Of a DNA stretch of 64,000 nucleotides, positions 48,601 to 60,500 are shown piece by piece; within the stretch, counting starts at the first letter, position 1; each line of letters starts with the position of its first letter. Location of the stretch: the NCBI GenBank assembly GCA_963989385.1, contig OZ022503.1, positions 67,058,123-67,122,122 of the forward strand. The letters run 5' to 3'. The translations under genes and the position numbers were made by a program. This stretch comes from Ctena decussata (Eukaryota > Mollusca > Bivalvia > Lucinida > Lucinidae). The notes below the pieces were generated by a model. The model did no database searches. It saw only the letters and a list, made by a program, of their open reading frames with translations, and had not been told where the DNA came from.

Positions 48601-48821
48601 GCAGTTTTCGACTTCCAGGGGCTATAACTCGAAAACTAAAGAACGAGAATTTTTGGCACATATGGTCAATTGAATGTTTATCCCAACCCTCTCATTTGGC
48701 ACTAGTTTCAGCCCGAATTGTGCAAGTCACCTAAGGTCACGAATCGTCCCGAACGTGTAGCCCAAATTGTGAAAATTTCAAACCGCTACTGCTTGCTTGT
48801 ATGAGTAGGTAGCCATCTGAA
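45640..48821 (+). repeat. Four-monomer higher-order repeat, copy 1 (3,182 bp)
   Basis: Consecutive monomers carry private markers in order: GTCCTTGTGCAG (46024), the 2-bp deletion CTGAAACTGCTAAAT (46113), GAATTATGCAAG (46327), GCTGAAAAAGCC (46583), GGGCCTTCAG (46858), TTCCAGAGGC (47021), GACGATCAGCG (47525), ACGGAAATT (47565), ACATGCATATG (48214), GTAAAAAAGG (48423). All recur 3,182 bp later. 3,182 equals 4 x 796 minus the 2-bp deletion. The left limit lies between 45354, where CTTGAGAGAAAA is unique, and 45640, where the shared AACCTGGC marker begins. Confidence 0.9.
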
Positions 48822-51800
48822 ACCTGGCATATATAAAGGTCATTAACATGTCTACATGCATGCACAATCTTATGTCAACTGATTGCATAACTTGCGAACT
48901 ATAGGCCATCGAAATTTTTGTAAACAAAAGTTTGTGCGACTTTAGCTCCCAAACGGAATAAAAGCTAAAGCTGAAATAGCCTTCATTCTATTTCACTTAT
49001 TTGTGTCTACACATGTATATGTTTTGCAGAGACTCAAAGCTCTTGAGAATGGAGAAAATGAGGTGTCAATTTTGCATTGGACCCTATGGGAAAATGCATT
49101 AAACGCCTACTGCTCCGACGTTCAGCGACCGATAACATCCATCTTTACACTGTAAACGGTAATTACATAGGTACATGCCTGGGGCAAATAACAGCGCAAA
49201 TAATTGTCCTTGTGCAGAGTAATAAAGGAGCAAACTTTTATATATGGGCCTGCAGTGGAAGTTATTCTTAAAAGGTGACTTTCACGAATCGTTCTGAAAC
49301 TGCTAAATTACAGATAATTCCCATATATTTCTTGGGAGAAAATGCCCTGAAATTCTCCTTTCTCCGTTGTCGAGATATTCGAGGGCAAAGTCGTGCAGTT
49401 TTCGACTTCCAGGGGCTATAACTCGAAAACTAAAGAACGAGAATTTTTGGCACATATGGTCAATTGAATGTTTATCCCAACCCTCTCATTTGGCACTAGT
49501 TTCAGCCCGAATTATGCAAGTCACCTAAGGTCACGAATCGTCCCGAACGTGTAGCCCAAATTGTGAAAATTTCAAACCGCTACTGCTTGCTTGTATGAGT
49601 AGGTAGCCATCTGAAACTTGGCATATATAAAGGTCATTAACATGTCTACATGCATGCACAATCTTATGTCAACTGATTGCATAACTTGCGAACTATAGGC
49701 CATCGAAATTTTTGTAAACAAAAGTTTGTGCGACTTTAGCTCCCAAACGGAATAAAAGCTAAAGCTGAAAAAGCCTTCATTCTATTTCACTTATTTGTGT
49801 CTACACATGTATATGTTTTGCAGAGACTCAAAGCTCTTGAGAATGGAGAAAATGAGGTGTCAATTTTGCATTGGACCCTATGGGAAAATGCATTAAACGC
49901 CTACTGCTCCGACGTTCAGCGACCGATAACATCCATCTTTACACTGTAAACGGTAATTACATAGGTACATGCCTGGGGCAAATAACAGCGCAAATAATTG
50001 TCCATGTGCAGAGTAATAAAGGAGCAAACTTTTATATATGGGCCTTCAGTGGAAGTTATTCTTAAAAGGTGACTTTCACGAATCGTTCTGAAACTGTGCT
50101 AAATTACAGATAATTCCCATATATTTCTTGGGAGAAAATGCCCTGAAATTCTCCTTTCTCCGTTGTCGAGATATTCGAGGGCAAAGTCGTGCAGTTTTCG
50201 ACTTCCAGAGGCTATAACTCGAAAACTAAAGAACGAGAATTTTTGGCACATATGGTCAATTGAATGTTTATCCCAACCCTCTCATTTGGCACTAGTTTCA
50301 GCCCGAATTGTGCAAGTCACCTAAGGTCACGAATCGTCCCGAACGTGTAGCCCAAATTGTGAAAATTTCAAACCGCTACTGCTTGCTTGTATGAGTAGGT
50401 AGCCATCTGAAACTTGGCATATATAAAGGTCATTAACATGTCTACATGCATGCACAATCTTATGTCAACTGATTGCATAACTTGCGAACTATAGGCCATC
50501 GAAATTTTTGTAAACAAAAGTTTGTGCGACTTTAGCTCCCAAACGGAATAAAAGCTAAAGCTGAAATAGCCTTCATTCTATTTCACTTATTTGTGTCTAC
50601 ACATGTATATGTTTTGCAGAGACTCAAAGCTCTTGAGAATGGAGAAAATGAGGTGTCAATTTTGCATTGGACCCTATGGGAAAATGCATTAAACGCCTAC
50701 TGCTCCGACGATCAGCGACCGATAACATCCATCTTTACACTGTAAACGGAAATTACATAGGTACATGCCTGGGGCAAATAACAGCGCAAATAATTGTCCA
50801 TGTGCAGAGTAATAAAGGAGCAAACTTTTATATATGGGCCTGCAGTGGAAGTTATTCTTAAAAGGTGACTTTCACGAATCGTTCTGAAACTGTGCTAAAT
50901 TACAGATAATTCCCATATATTTCTTGGGAGAAAATGCCCTGAAATTCTCCTTTCTCCGTTGTCGAGATATTCGAGGGCAAAGTCGTGCAGTTTTCGACTT
51001 CCAGGGGCTATAACTCGAAAACTAAAGAACGAGAATTTTTGGCACATATGGTCAATTGAATGTTTATCCCAACCCTCTCATTTGGCACTAGTTTCAGCCC
51101 GAATTGTGCAAGTCACCTAAGGTCACGAATCGTCCCGAACGTGTAGCCCAAATTGTGAAAATTTCAAACCGCTACTGCTTGCTTGTATGAGTAGGTAGCC
51201 ATCTGAAACTTGGCATATATAAAGGTCATTAACATGTCTACATGCATGCACAATCTTATGTCAACTGATTGCATAACTTGCGAACTATAGGCCATCGAAA
51301 TTTTTGTAAACAAAAGTTTGTGCGACTTTAGCTCCCAAACGGAATAAAAGCTAAAGCTGAAATAGCCTTCATTCTATTTCACTTATTTGTGTCTACACAT
51401 GCATATGTTTTGCAGAGACTCAAAGCTCTTGAGAATGGAGAAAATGAGGTGTCAATTTTGCATTGGACCCTATGGGAAAATGCATTAAACGCCTACTGCT
51501 CCGACGTTCAGCGACCGATAACATCCATCTTTACACTGTAAACGGTAATTACATAGGTACATGCCTGGGGCAAATAACAGCGCAAATAATTGTCCATGTG
51601 CAGAGTAAAAAAGGAGCAAACTTTTATATATGGGCCTGCAGTGGAAGTTATTCTTAAAAGGTGACTTTCACGAATCGTTCTGAAACTGTGCTAAATTACA
51701 GATAATTCCCATATATTTCTTGGGAGAAAATGCCCTGAAATTCTCCTTTCTCCGTTGTCGAGATATTCGAGGGCAAAGTCGTGCAGTTTTCGACTTCCAG

Positions 51801-52003
51801 GGGCTATAACTCGAAAACTAAAGAACGAGAATTTTTGGCACATATGGTCAATTGAATGTTTATCCCAACCCTCTCATTTGGCACTAGTTTCAGCCCGAAT
51901 TGTGCAAGTCACCTAAGGTCACGAATCGTCCCGAACGTGTAGCCCAAATTGTGAAAATTTCAAACCGCTACTGCTTGCTTGTATGAGTAGGTAGCCATCT
52001 GAA
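48822..52003 (+). repeat. Four-monomer higher-order repeat, copy 2 (3,182 bp)
   Basis: Repeats the marker series of copy 1 at a constant 3,182-bp offset (for example GTCCTTGTGCAG at 49206, GACGATCAGCG near 50707, GTAAAAAAGG near 51605). I see no difference between the copies at the marker sites, so the duplication is recent. After 52003 the AACCTGGC marker is absent. Later units carry only some markers (GCTGAAAAAGCC near 52153, GACGATCAGCG near 53095, GTAAAAAAGG near 53993), as expected from further unequal exchange. Confidence 0.9.
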
Positions 52004-54530
52004 ACTTGGCATATATAAAGGTCATTAACATGTCTACATGCATGCACAATCTTATGTCAACTGATTGCATAACTTGCGAACTATAGGCCATCGAAATTTT
52101 TGTAAACAAAAGTTTGTGCGACTTTAGCTCCCAAACGGAATAAAAGCTAAAGCTGAAAAAGCCTTCATTCTATTTCACTTATTTGTGTCTACACATGTAT
52201 ATGTTTTGCAGAGACTCAAAGCTCTTGAGAATGGAGAAAATGAGGTGTCAATTTTGCATTGGACCCTATGGGAAAATGCATTAAACGACTACTGCTCCGA
52301 CGTTCAGCGACCGATAACATCCATCTTTACACTGTAAACGGTAATTACATAGGTACATGCCTGGGGCAAATAACAGCGCAAATAATTGTCCATGTGCAGA
52401 GTAATAAAGGAGCAAACTTTTATATATGGGCCTGCAGTGGAAGTTATTCTTAAAAGGTGACTTTCACGAATCGTTCTGAAACTGTGCTAAATTACAGATA
52501 ATTCCCATATATTTCTTGGGAGAAAATGCCCTGAAATTCTCCTTTCTCCGTTGTCGAGATATTCGAGGGCAAAGTCGTGCAGTTTTCGACTTCCAGGGGC
52601 TATAACTCGAAAACTAAAGAACGAGAATTTTTGGCACATATGGTCAATTGAATGTTTATCCCAACCCTCTCATTTGGCACTAGTTTCAGCCCGAATTGTG
52701 CAAGTCACCTAAGGTCACGAATCATCCCGAACGTGTAGCCCAAATTGTGAAAATTTCAAACCGCTACTGCTTGCTTGTATGAGTAGGTAGCCATCTGAAA
52801 CTTGGCATATATAAAGGTCATTAACATGTCTACATGCATGCACAATCTTATGTCAACTGATTGCATAACTTGCGAACTATAGGCCATCGAAATTTTTGTA
52901 AACAAAAGTTTGTGCGACTTTAGCTCCCAAACGGAATAAAAGCTAAAGCTGAAATAGCCTTCATTCTATTTCACTTATTTGTGTCTACACATGCATATGT
53001 TTTGCAGAGACTCAAAGCTCTTGAGAATGGAGAAAATGAGGTGTCAATTTTGCATTGGACCCTATGGGAAAATGCATTAAACGCCTACTGCTCCGACGAT
53101 CAGCGACCGATAACATCCATCTTTACACTGTAAACGGTAATTACATAGGTACATGCCTGGGGCAAATAACAGCGCAAATAATTGTCCATGTGCAGAGTAA
53201 TAAAGGAGCAAACTTTTATATATGGGCCTGCAGTGGAAGTTATTCTTAAAAGGTGACTTTCACGAATCGTTCTGAAACTGTGCTAAATTACAGATAATTC
53301 CCATATATTTCTTGGGAGAAAATGCCCTGAAATTCTCCTTTCTCCGTTGTCGAGATATTCGAGGGCAAAGTCGTGCAGTTTTCGACTTCCAGGGGCTATA
53401 ACTCGAAAACTAAAGAACGAGAATTTTTGGCACATATGGTCAATTGAATGTTTATCCCAACCCTCTCATTTGGCACTAGTTTCAGCCCGAATTGTGCAAG
53501 TCACCTAAGGTCACGAATCGTCCCGAACGTGTAGCCCAAATTGTGAAAATTTCAAACCGCTACTGCTTGCTTGTATGAGTAGGTAGCCATCTGAAACTTG
53601 GCATATATAAAGGTCATTAACATGTCTACATGCATGCACAATCTTATGTCAACTGATTGCATAACTTGCGAACTATAGGCCATCGAAATTTTTGTAAACA
53701 AAAGTTTGTGCGACTTTAGCTCCCAAACGGAATAAAAGCTAAAGCTGAAATAGCCTTCATTCTATTTCTTTTATTTGTGTCTACACATGCATATGTTTTG
53801 CAGAGACTCAAAGCTCTTGAGAATGGAGAAAATGAGGTGTCAATTTTGCATTGGACCCTATGGGAAAATGCATTAAACGCCTACTGCTCCGACGTTCAGC
53901 GACCGATAACATCCATCTTTACACTGTAAACGGTAATTACATAGGTACATGCCTGGGGCAAATAACAGCGCAAATAATTGTCCATGTGCAGAGTAAAAAA
54001 GGAGCAAACTTTTATATATGGGCCTGCAGTGGAAGTTATTCTTAAAAGGTGACTTTCACGAATCGTTCTGAAACTGTGCTAAATTACAGATAATTCCCAT
54101 ATATTTCTTGGGAGAAAATGCCCTGAAATTCTCCTTTCTCCGTTGTCGAGATATTCGAGGGCAAAGTCGTGCAGTTTTCGACTTCCAGGGGCTATAACTC
54201 GAAAACTAAAGAACGAGAATTTTTGGCACATATGGTCAATTGAATGTTTATCCCAACCCTCTCATTTGGCACTAGTTTCAGCCCGAATTGTGCAAGTCAC
54301 CTAAGGTCACGAATCGTCCCGAACGTGTAGCCCAAATTGTGAAAATTTCAAACCGCTACTGCTTGCTTGCATGAGTAGGTAGCCATCTGAAACTTGGCAT
54401 ATATAAAGGTCATTAACATGTCTACATGCATGCACAATCTTATGTCAACTGATTGCATAACTTGCGAACTATAGGCCATCGAAATTTTTGTAAACAAAAG
54501 TTTGTGCGACTTTAGCTCCCAAACGGAATA

Positions 54531-54562
54531 AAAGCTAAAGCTGAAATAGCCTTCATTCTATT
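54531..54562. other. Orientation switch plus to minus, TATT microhomology
   Basis: Plus-oriented satellite reads to CATTCTATT and minus-oriented satellite continues from TATTCCGTTTGG; the shared TATT lies at 54559-54562. The inverted arms are AAACGGAATA ending at 54530 and TATTCCGTTT starting at 54559, with only 28 bp between them, so this is a very tight, long inverted repeat. The plus arm has GCTTGCATGAG near 54364 and GTAAAAAAGG near 53993, which the mirrored minus arm lacks. The arms are therefore not identical. Confidence 0.9.
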
Positions 54563-57500
54563 CCGTTTGGGAGCTAAAGTCGCACAAACTTTTGTTTACA
54601 AAAATTTCGATGGCCTATAGTTCGCAAGTTATGCAATCAGTTGACATAAGATTGTGCATGCATGTAGACATGTTAATGACCTTTATATATGCCAAGTTTC
54701 AGATGGCTACCTACTCATACAAGCAAGCAGTAGCGGTTTGAAATTTTCACAATTTGGGCTACACGTTCGGGACGATTCGTGACCTTAGGTGACTTGCACA
54801 ATTCGGGCTGAAACTAGTGCCAAATGAGAGGGTTGGGATAAACATTCAATTGACCATATGTGCCAAAAATTCTCGTTCTTTAGTTTTCGAGTTATAGCCC
54901 CTGGAAGTCGAAAACTGCACGACTTTGCCCTCGAATATCTCGACAACGGAGAAAGGAGAATTTCAGGGCATTTTCTCCCAAGAAATATATGGGAATTATC
55001 TGTAATTTAGCACAGTTTCAGAACGATTCGTGAAAGTCACCTTTTAAGAATAACTTCCACTGCAGGCCCATATATAAAAGTTTGCTCCTTTATTACTCTG
55101 CACATGGACAATTATTTGCGCTGTTATTTGCCCCAGGCATGTACCTATGTAATTACCGTTTACAGTGTAAAGACGGATGTTATCGGTCGCTGAACGTCGG
55201 AGCAGTAGGCGTTTAATGCATTTTCCCATAGGGTCCAATGCAAAATTGACACCTCATTTTCTCCATTCTCAAGAGCTTTGAGTCTCTGCAAAACATATAC
55301 ATGTGTAGACACAAATAAGTGAAATAGAATGAAGGCTATTTCAGCTTTAGCTTTTATTCCGTTTGGGAGCTAAAGTCGCACAAACTTTTGTTTACAAAAA
55401 TTTCGATGGCCTATAGTTCGCAAGTTATGCAATCAGTTGATATAAGATTGTGCATGCATGTAGACATGTTAATGACCTTTATATATGCCAAGTTTCAGAT
55501 GGCTACCTACTCATACAAGCAAGCAGTAGCGGTTTGAAATTTTCACAATTTGGGCTACACGTTCGGGACGATTCGTGACCTTAGGTGACTTGCACAATTC
55601 GGGCTGAAACTAGTGCCAAATGAGAGGGTTGGGATAAACATTCAATTGACCATATGTGCCAAAAATTCTCGTTCTTTAGTTTTCGAGTTATAGCCCCTGG
55701 AAGTCGAAAACTGCACGACTTTGCCCTCGAATATCTCGACAACGGAGAAAGGAGAATTTCAGGGCATTATCTCCCAAGAAATATATGGGAATTATCTGTA
55801 ATTTAGCACAGTTTCAGAACGATTCGTGAAAGTCACCTTTTAAGAATAACACACACTGCAGGCCCATATATAAAAGTTTGCTCCTTTATTACTCTGCACA
55901 TGGACAATTATTTGCGCTGTTATTTGCCCCAGGCATGTACCTATGTAATTACCGTTTACAGTGTAAAGATGGATGTTATCGGTCGCTGAACGTCGGAGCA
56001 GTAGGCGTTTAATGCATTTTCCCATAGGGTCCAATGCAAAATTGACACCTCATTTTCTCCATTCTCAAGAGCTTTGAGTCTCTGCAAAACATATACATGT
56101 GTAGACACAAATAAGTGAAATAGAATGAAGGCTATTTCAGCTTTAGCTTTTATTCCGTTTGGGAGCTAAAGTCGCACAAACTTTTGTTTACAAAAATTTC
56201 GATGGCCTATAGTTCGCAAGTTATGCAATCAGTTGACATAAGATTGTGCATGCATGTAGACATGTTAATGACCTTTATATATGCCAAGTTTCAGATGGCT
56301 ACCTACTCATACAAGCAAGCAGTAGCGGTTTGAAATTTTCACAATTTGGGCTACACGTTCGGGACGATTCGTGACCTTAGATGACTTGCACAATTCGGGC
56401 TGAAACTAGTGCCAAATGAGAGGATTGGGATAAACATTCAATTGACCATATGTGCCAAAAATTCTCGTTCTTTAGTTTTCGAGTTATAGCCCCTGGAAGT
56501 CGAAAACTGCACGACTTTGCCCTCGAATATCTCGACAACGGAGAAAGGAGAATTTCAGGGCATTTTCTCCCAAGAAATATATGGGAATTATCTGTAATTT
56601 AGCACAGTTTCAGAACGATTCGTGAAAGTCACCTTTTAAGAATTACTTCCACTGCAGGCCCATATATAAAAGTTTGCTCCTTTATTACTCTGCACATGGA
56701 CAATTATTTGCGCTGTTATTTGCCCCAGGCATGTACCTATGTAATTACCGTTTACAGTGTAAAGATGGATGTTATCGGTCGCTGAACGTCGGAGCAGTAG
56801 GCGTTTAATGCCTTTTCCCATAGGGTCTAATGCAAAATTGACACCTCATTTTCTCCATTCTCAAGAGCTTTGAGTCTCTGCAAAACATATACATGTGTAG
56901 ACACAAATAAGTGAAATAGAATGAAGGCTATTTCAGCTTTAGCTTTTATTCCGTTTGGGAGCTAAAGTCGCACAAACTTTTGTTTACAAAAATTTCGATG
57001 GCCTATAGTTCGCAAGTTATGCAATCAGTTTACATAAGATTGTGCATGCATGTAGACATGTTAATGACCTTTATATATGCCAAGTTTGAGATGGCTACCT
57101 ACTCATACAAGCAAGCAGTAGCGGTTTGAAATTTTCACAATTTGGGCTACACGTTCGGGACGATTCGTGACCTTAGGTGACTTGCACAATTCGGGCTGAA
57201 ACTAGTGCCAAATGAGAGGGTTGGGATAAACATTCAATTGACCATATGTGCCAAAAATTCTCGTTCTTTAGTTTTCGAGTTATAGCCCCTGGAAGTCGAA
57301 AACTGCACGACTTTGCCCTCGAATATCTCGACAACGGTGAAAGGAGAATTTCAGGGCATTTTCTCCCAAGAAATATATGGGAATTATCTGTAATTTAGCA
57401 CAGTTTCAGAACGATTCGTTGAAATCACCTTTTAAGAATAACTTCCACTGCAGGCCCATATATAAAAGTTTGCTCCTTTATTACTCTGCACATGGACAAT

Positions 57501-60500
57501 TATTTGCGCTGTTATTTGCCCCAGGCATGTACCTATGTAATTACCGTTTACAGTGTAAAGATGGATGTTATCAGTCGCTGAACGTCGGAGCAGTAGGCGT
57601 TTAATGCATTTTCCCATAGGGTCCAATGCAAAATTGACACCTCATTTTCTCCATTCTCAAGAGCTTTGAGTCTCTGCAAAACATATACATGTGTAGACAC
57701 AAATAAGTGAAATAGAATGAAGGCTATTTCAGCTTTAGCTTTTATTCCGTTTGGGAGCTAAAGTCGCACAAACTTTTGTTTACAAAAATTTCGATGGCCT
57801 ATAGTTCGCAAGTTATGCAATCAGTTGACATAAGATTGTGCATGCATGTAGACATGTTAATGACCTTTATATATGCCAAGTTTCAGATGGCTACCTACTC
57901 ATACAAGCAAGCAGTAGCGGTTTGAAATTTTCACAATTTGGGCTACACGTTCGGGACGATTCGTGACCTTAGGTGACTTGCACAATTCGGGCTGAAACTA
58001 GTGCCAAATGAGAGGGTTGGGATAAACATTCAATTGACCATATGTGCCAAAAATTCTCGTTCTTTAGTTTTCGAGTTATAGCCCCTGGAAGTCGAAAACT
58101 GCACGACTTTGCCCTCGAATATCTCGACAACGGAGAAAGGAGAATTTCAGGGCATTTTCTCCCAAGAAATATATGGGAATTATCTGTAATTTAGCACAGT
58201 TTCAGAACGATTCGTGAAAGTCACCTTTTAAGAATAACTTCCACTGCAGGCCCATATATAAAAGTTTGCTCCTTTATTACTCTGCACATGGACAATTATT
58301 TGCGCTGTTATTTGCCCCAGGCATGTACCTATGTAATTACCGTTTACAGTGTAAAGATGGATGTTATCGGTCGCTGAACGTCGGAGCAGTAGGCGTTTAA
58401 TGCATTTTCCCATAGGGTCCAATGCAAAATTGACACCTCATTTTCTCCATTCTCAAGAGCTTTGAGTCTCTGCAAAACATATACATGTGTAGACACAAAT
58501 AAGTGAAATAGAATGAAGGCTATTTCAGCTTTAGCTTTTATTCCGTTTGGGAGCTAAAGTCGCACAAACTTTTGTTTACAAAAATTTCGATGGCCTATAG
58601 TTCGCAAGTTATGCAATCTGTTGACATAAGATTGTGCATGCATGTAGACATGTTAATGACCTTTATATATGCCAAGTTTCAGATGGCTACCTACTCATAC
58701 AAGCAAGCAGTAGAGGTTTGAAATTTTCACAATTTGGGCTACACGTTCGGGACGATTCGTGACCTTAGGTGACTTGCACAATTCGGGCTGAAACTAGTGC
58801 CAAATGAGAGGGTTGGGATAAACATTCAATTGACCATATGTGCCAAAAATTCTCGTTCTTTAGTTTTCGAGTTATAGCCCCTGGAAGTCGAAAACTGCAC
58901 GACTTTGCCCTCGAATATCTCGACAACGGAGAAAGGAGAATTTCAGGGCATTTTCCCCCAAGAAATATATGGGAATTATCTGTAATTTAGCACAGTTTCA
59001 GAACGATTCGTGAAAGTCACCTTTTAAGAATAACTTCCACTGCAGGCCCATATATAAAAGTTTGCTCCTTTATTACTCTGCACATGGACAATTATTTGCG
59101 CTGTTATTTGCCCCAGGCATGTACCTATGTAATTACCGTTTACAGTGTAAAGATGGATGTTATTGGTCGCTGAACGTCGGAGCAGTAGGCGTTTAATGCA
59201 TTTTCCCATAGGGTCCAATGCAAAATTGACACCTCATTTTCTCCATTCTCAAGAGCTTTGAGTCTCTGCAAAACATATACATGTGTAGACACAAATAAGT
59301 GAAATAGAATGAAGGCTATTTCAGCTTTAGCTTTTATTCCGTTTGGGAGCTAAAGTCGCACAAACTTTTGTTTACAAAAATTTCGATGGCCTATAGTTCG
59401 CAAGTTATGCAATCAGTTGACATAAGATTGTGCATGCATGTAGACATGTTAATGACCTTTATATATGCCAAGTTTCAGATGGCTACCTACTCATACAAGC
59501 AAGCAGTAGCGGTTTGAAATTTTCACAATTTGGGCTACACGTTCGGGACGATTCGTGACCTTAGGTGACTTGCACAATTCGGGCTGAAACTAGTGCCAAA
59601 TGAGAGGGTTGGGATAAACATTCAATTGACCATATGTGCCAAAAATTCTCGTTCTTTAGTTTTCGAGTTATAGCCCCTGGAAGTCGAAAACTGCACGACT
59701 TTGCCCTCGAATATCTCGACAACGGAGAAAGGAGAATTTCAGGGCATTTTCTCCCAAGAAATATATGGGAATTATCTGTAATTTAGCACAGTTTCAGAAC
59801 GATTCGTGAAAGTCACCTTTTAAGAATAACTTCCACTGCAGGCCCATATATAAAAGTTTGCTCCTTTATTACTCTGCACATGGACAATTATTTGCGCTGT
59901 TATTTGCCCCAGGCATGTACCTATGTAATTACCGTTTACAGTGTAAAGATGGATGTTATCGGTCGCTGAACGTCGGAGCAGTAGGCGTTTAATGCATTTT
60001 CCCATAGGGTCCAATGCAAAATTGACACCTCATTTTCTCCATTCTCAAGAGCTTTGAGTCTCTGCAAAACATATACATGTGTAGACACAAATAAGTGAAA
60101 TAGAATGAAGGCTATTTCAGCTTTAGCTTTTATTCCGTTTGGGAGCTAAAGTCGCACAAACTTTTGTTTACAAAAATTTCGATGGCCTATAGTTCGTAAG
60201 TTATGCAATCAGTTGACATAAGATTGTGCATGCATGTAGACATGTTAATGACCTTTATATATGCCAAGTTTCAGATGGCTACCTACTCATACAAGCAAGC
60301 AGTAGCGGTTTGAAATTTTCACAATTTGGGCTACACGTTCGGGACGATTCGTGACCTTAGGTGACTTGCACAATTCGGGCTGAAACTAGTGCCAAATGAG
60401 AGGGTTGGGATAAACATTCAATTGACCATATGTGCCAAAAATTCTCGTTCTTTAGTTTTCGAGTTATAGCCCCTGGAAGTCGAAAACTGCACGACTTTGC

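Larger units (their letters stand above)
43514..54562 (+). repeat. Satellite array, subfamily B, plus orientation (block 3, right part)
   Basis: About 13.9 B monomers, mostly 796 bp, with two 794-bp units (the CTGAAACTGCTAAAT variant near 46113 and 49295). A four-monomer higher-order repeat is duplicated inside it (about 45640-52003), followed by a scrambled partial third copy to about 54000 carrying some of the same variants. It ends at the third orientation switch. Confidence 0.96.
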
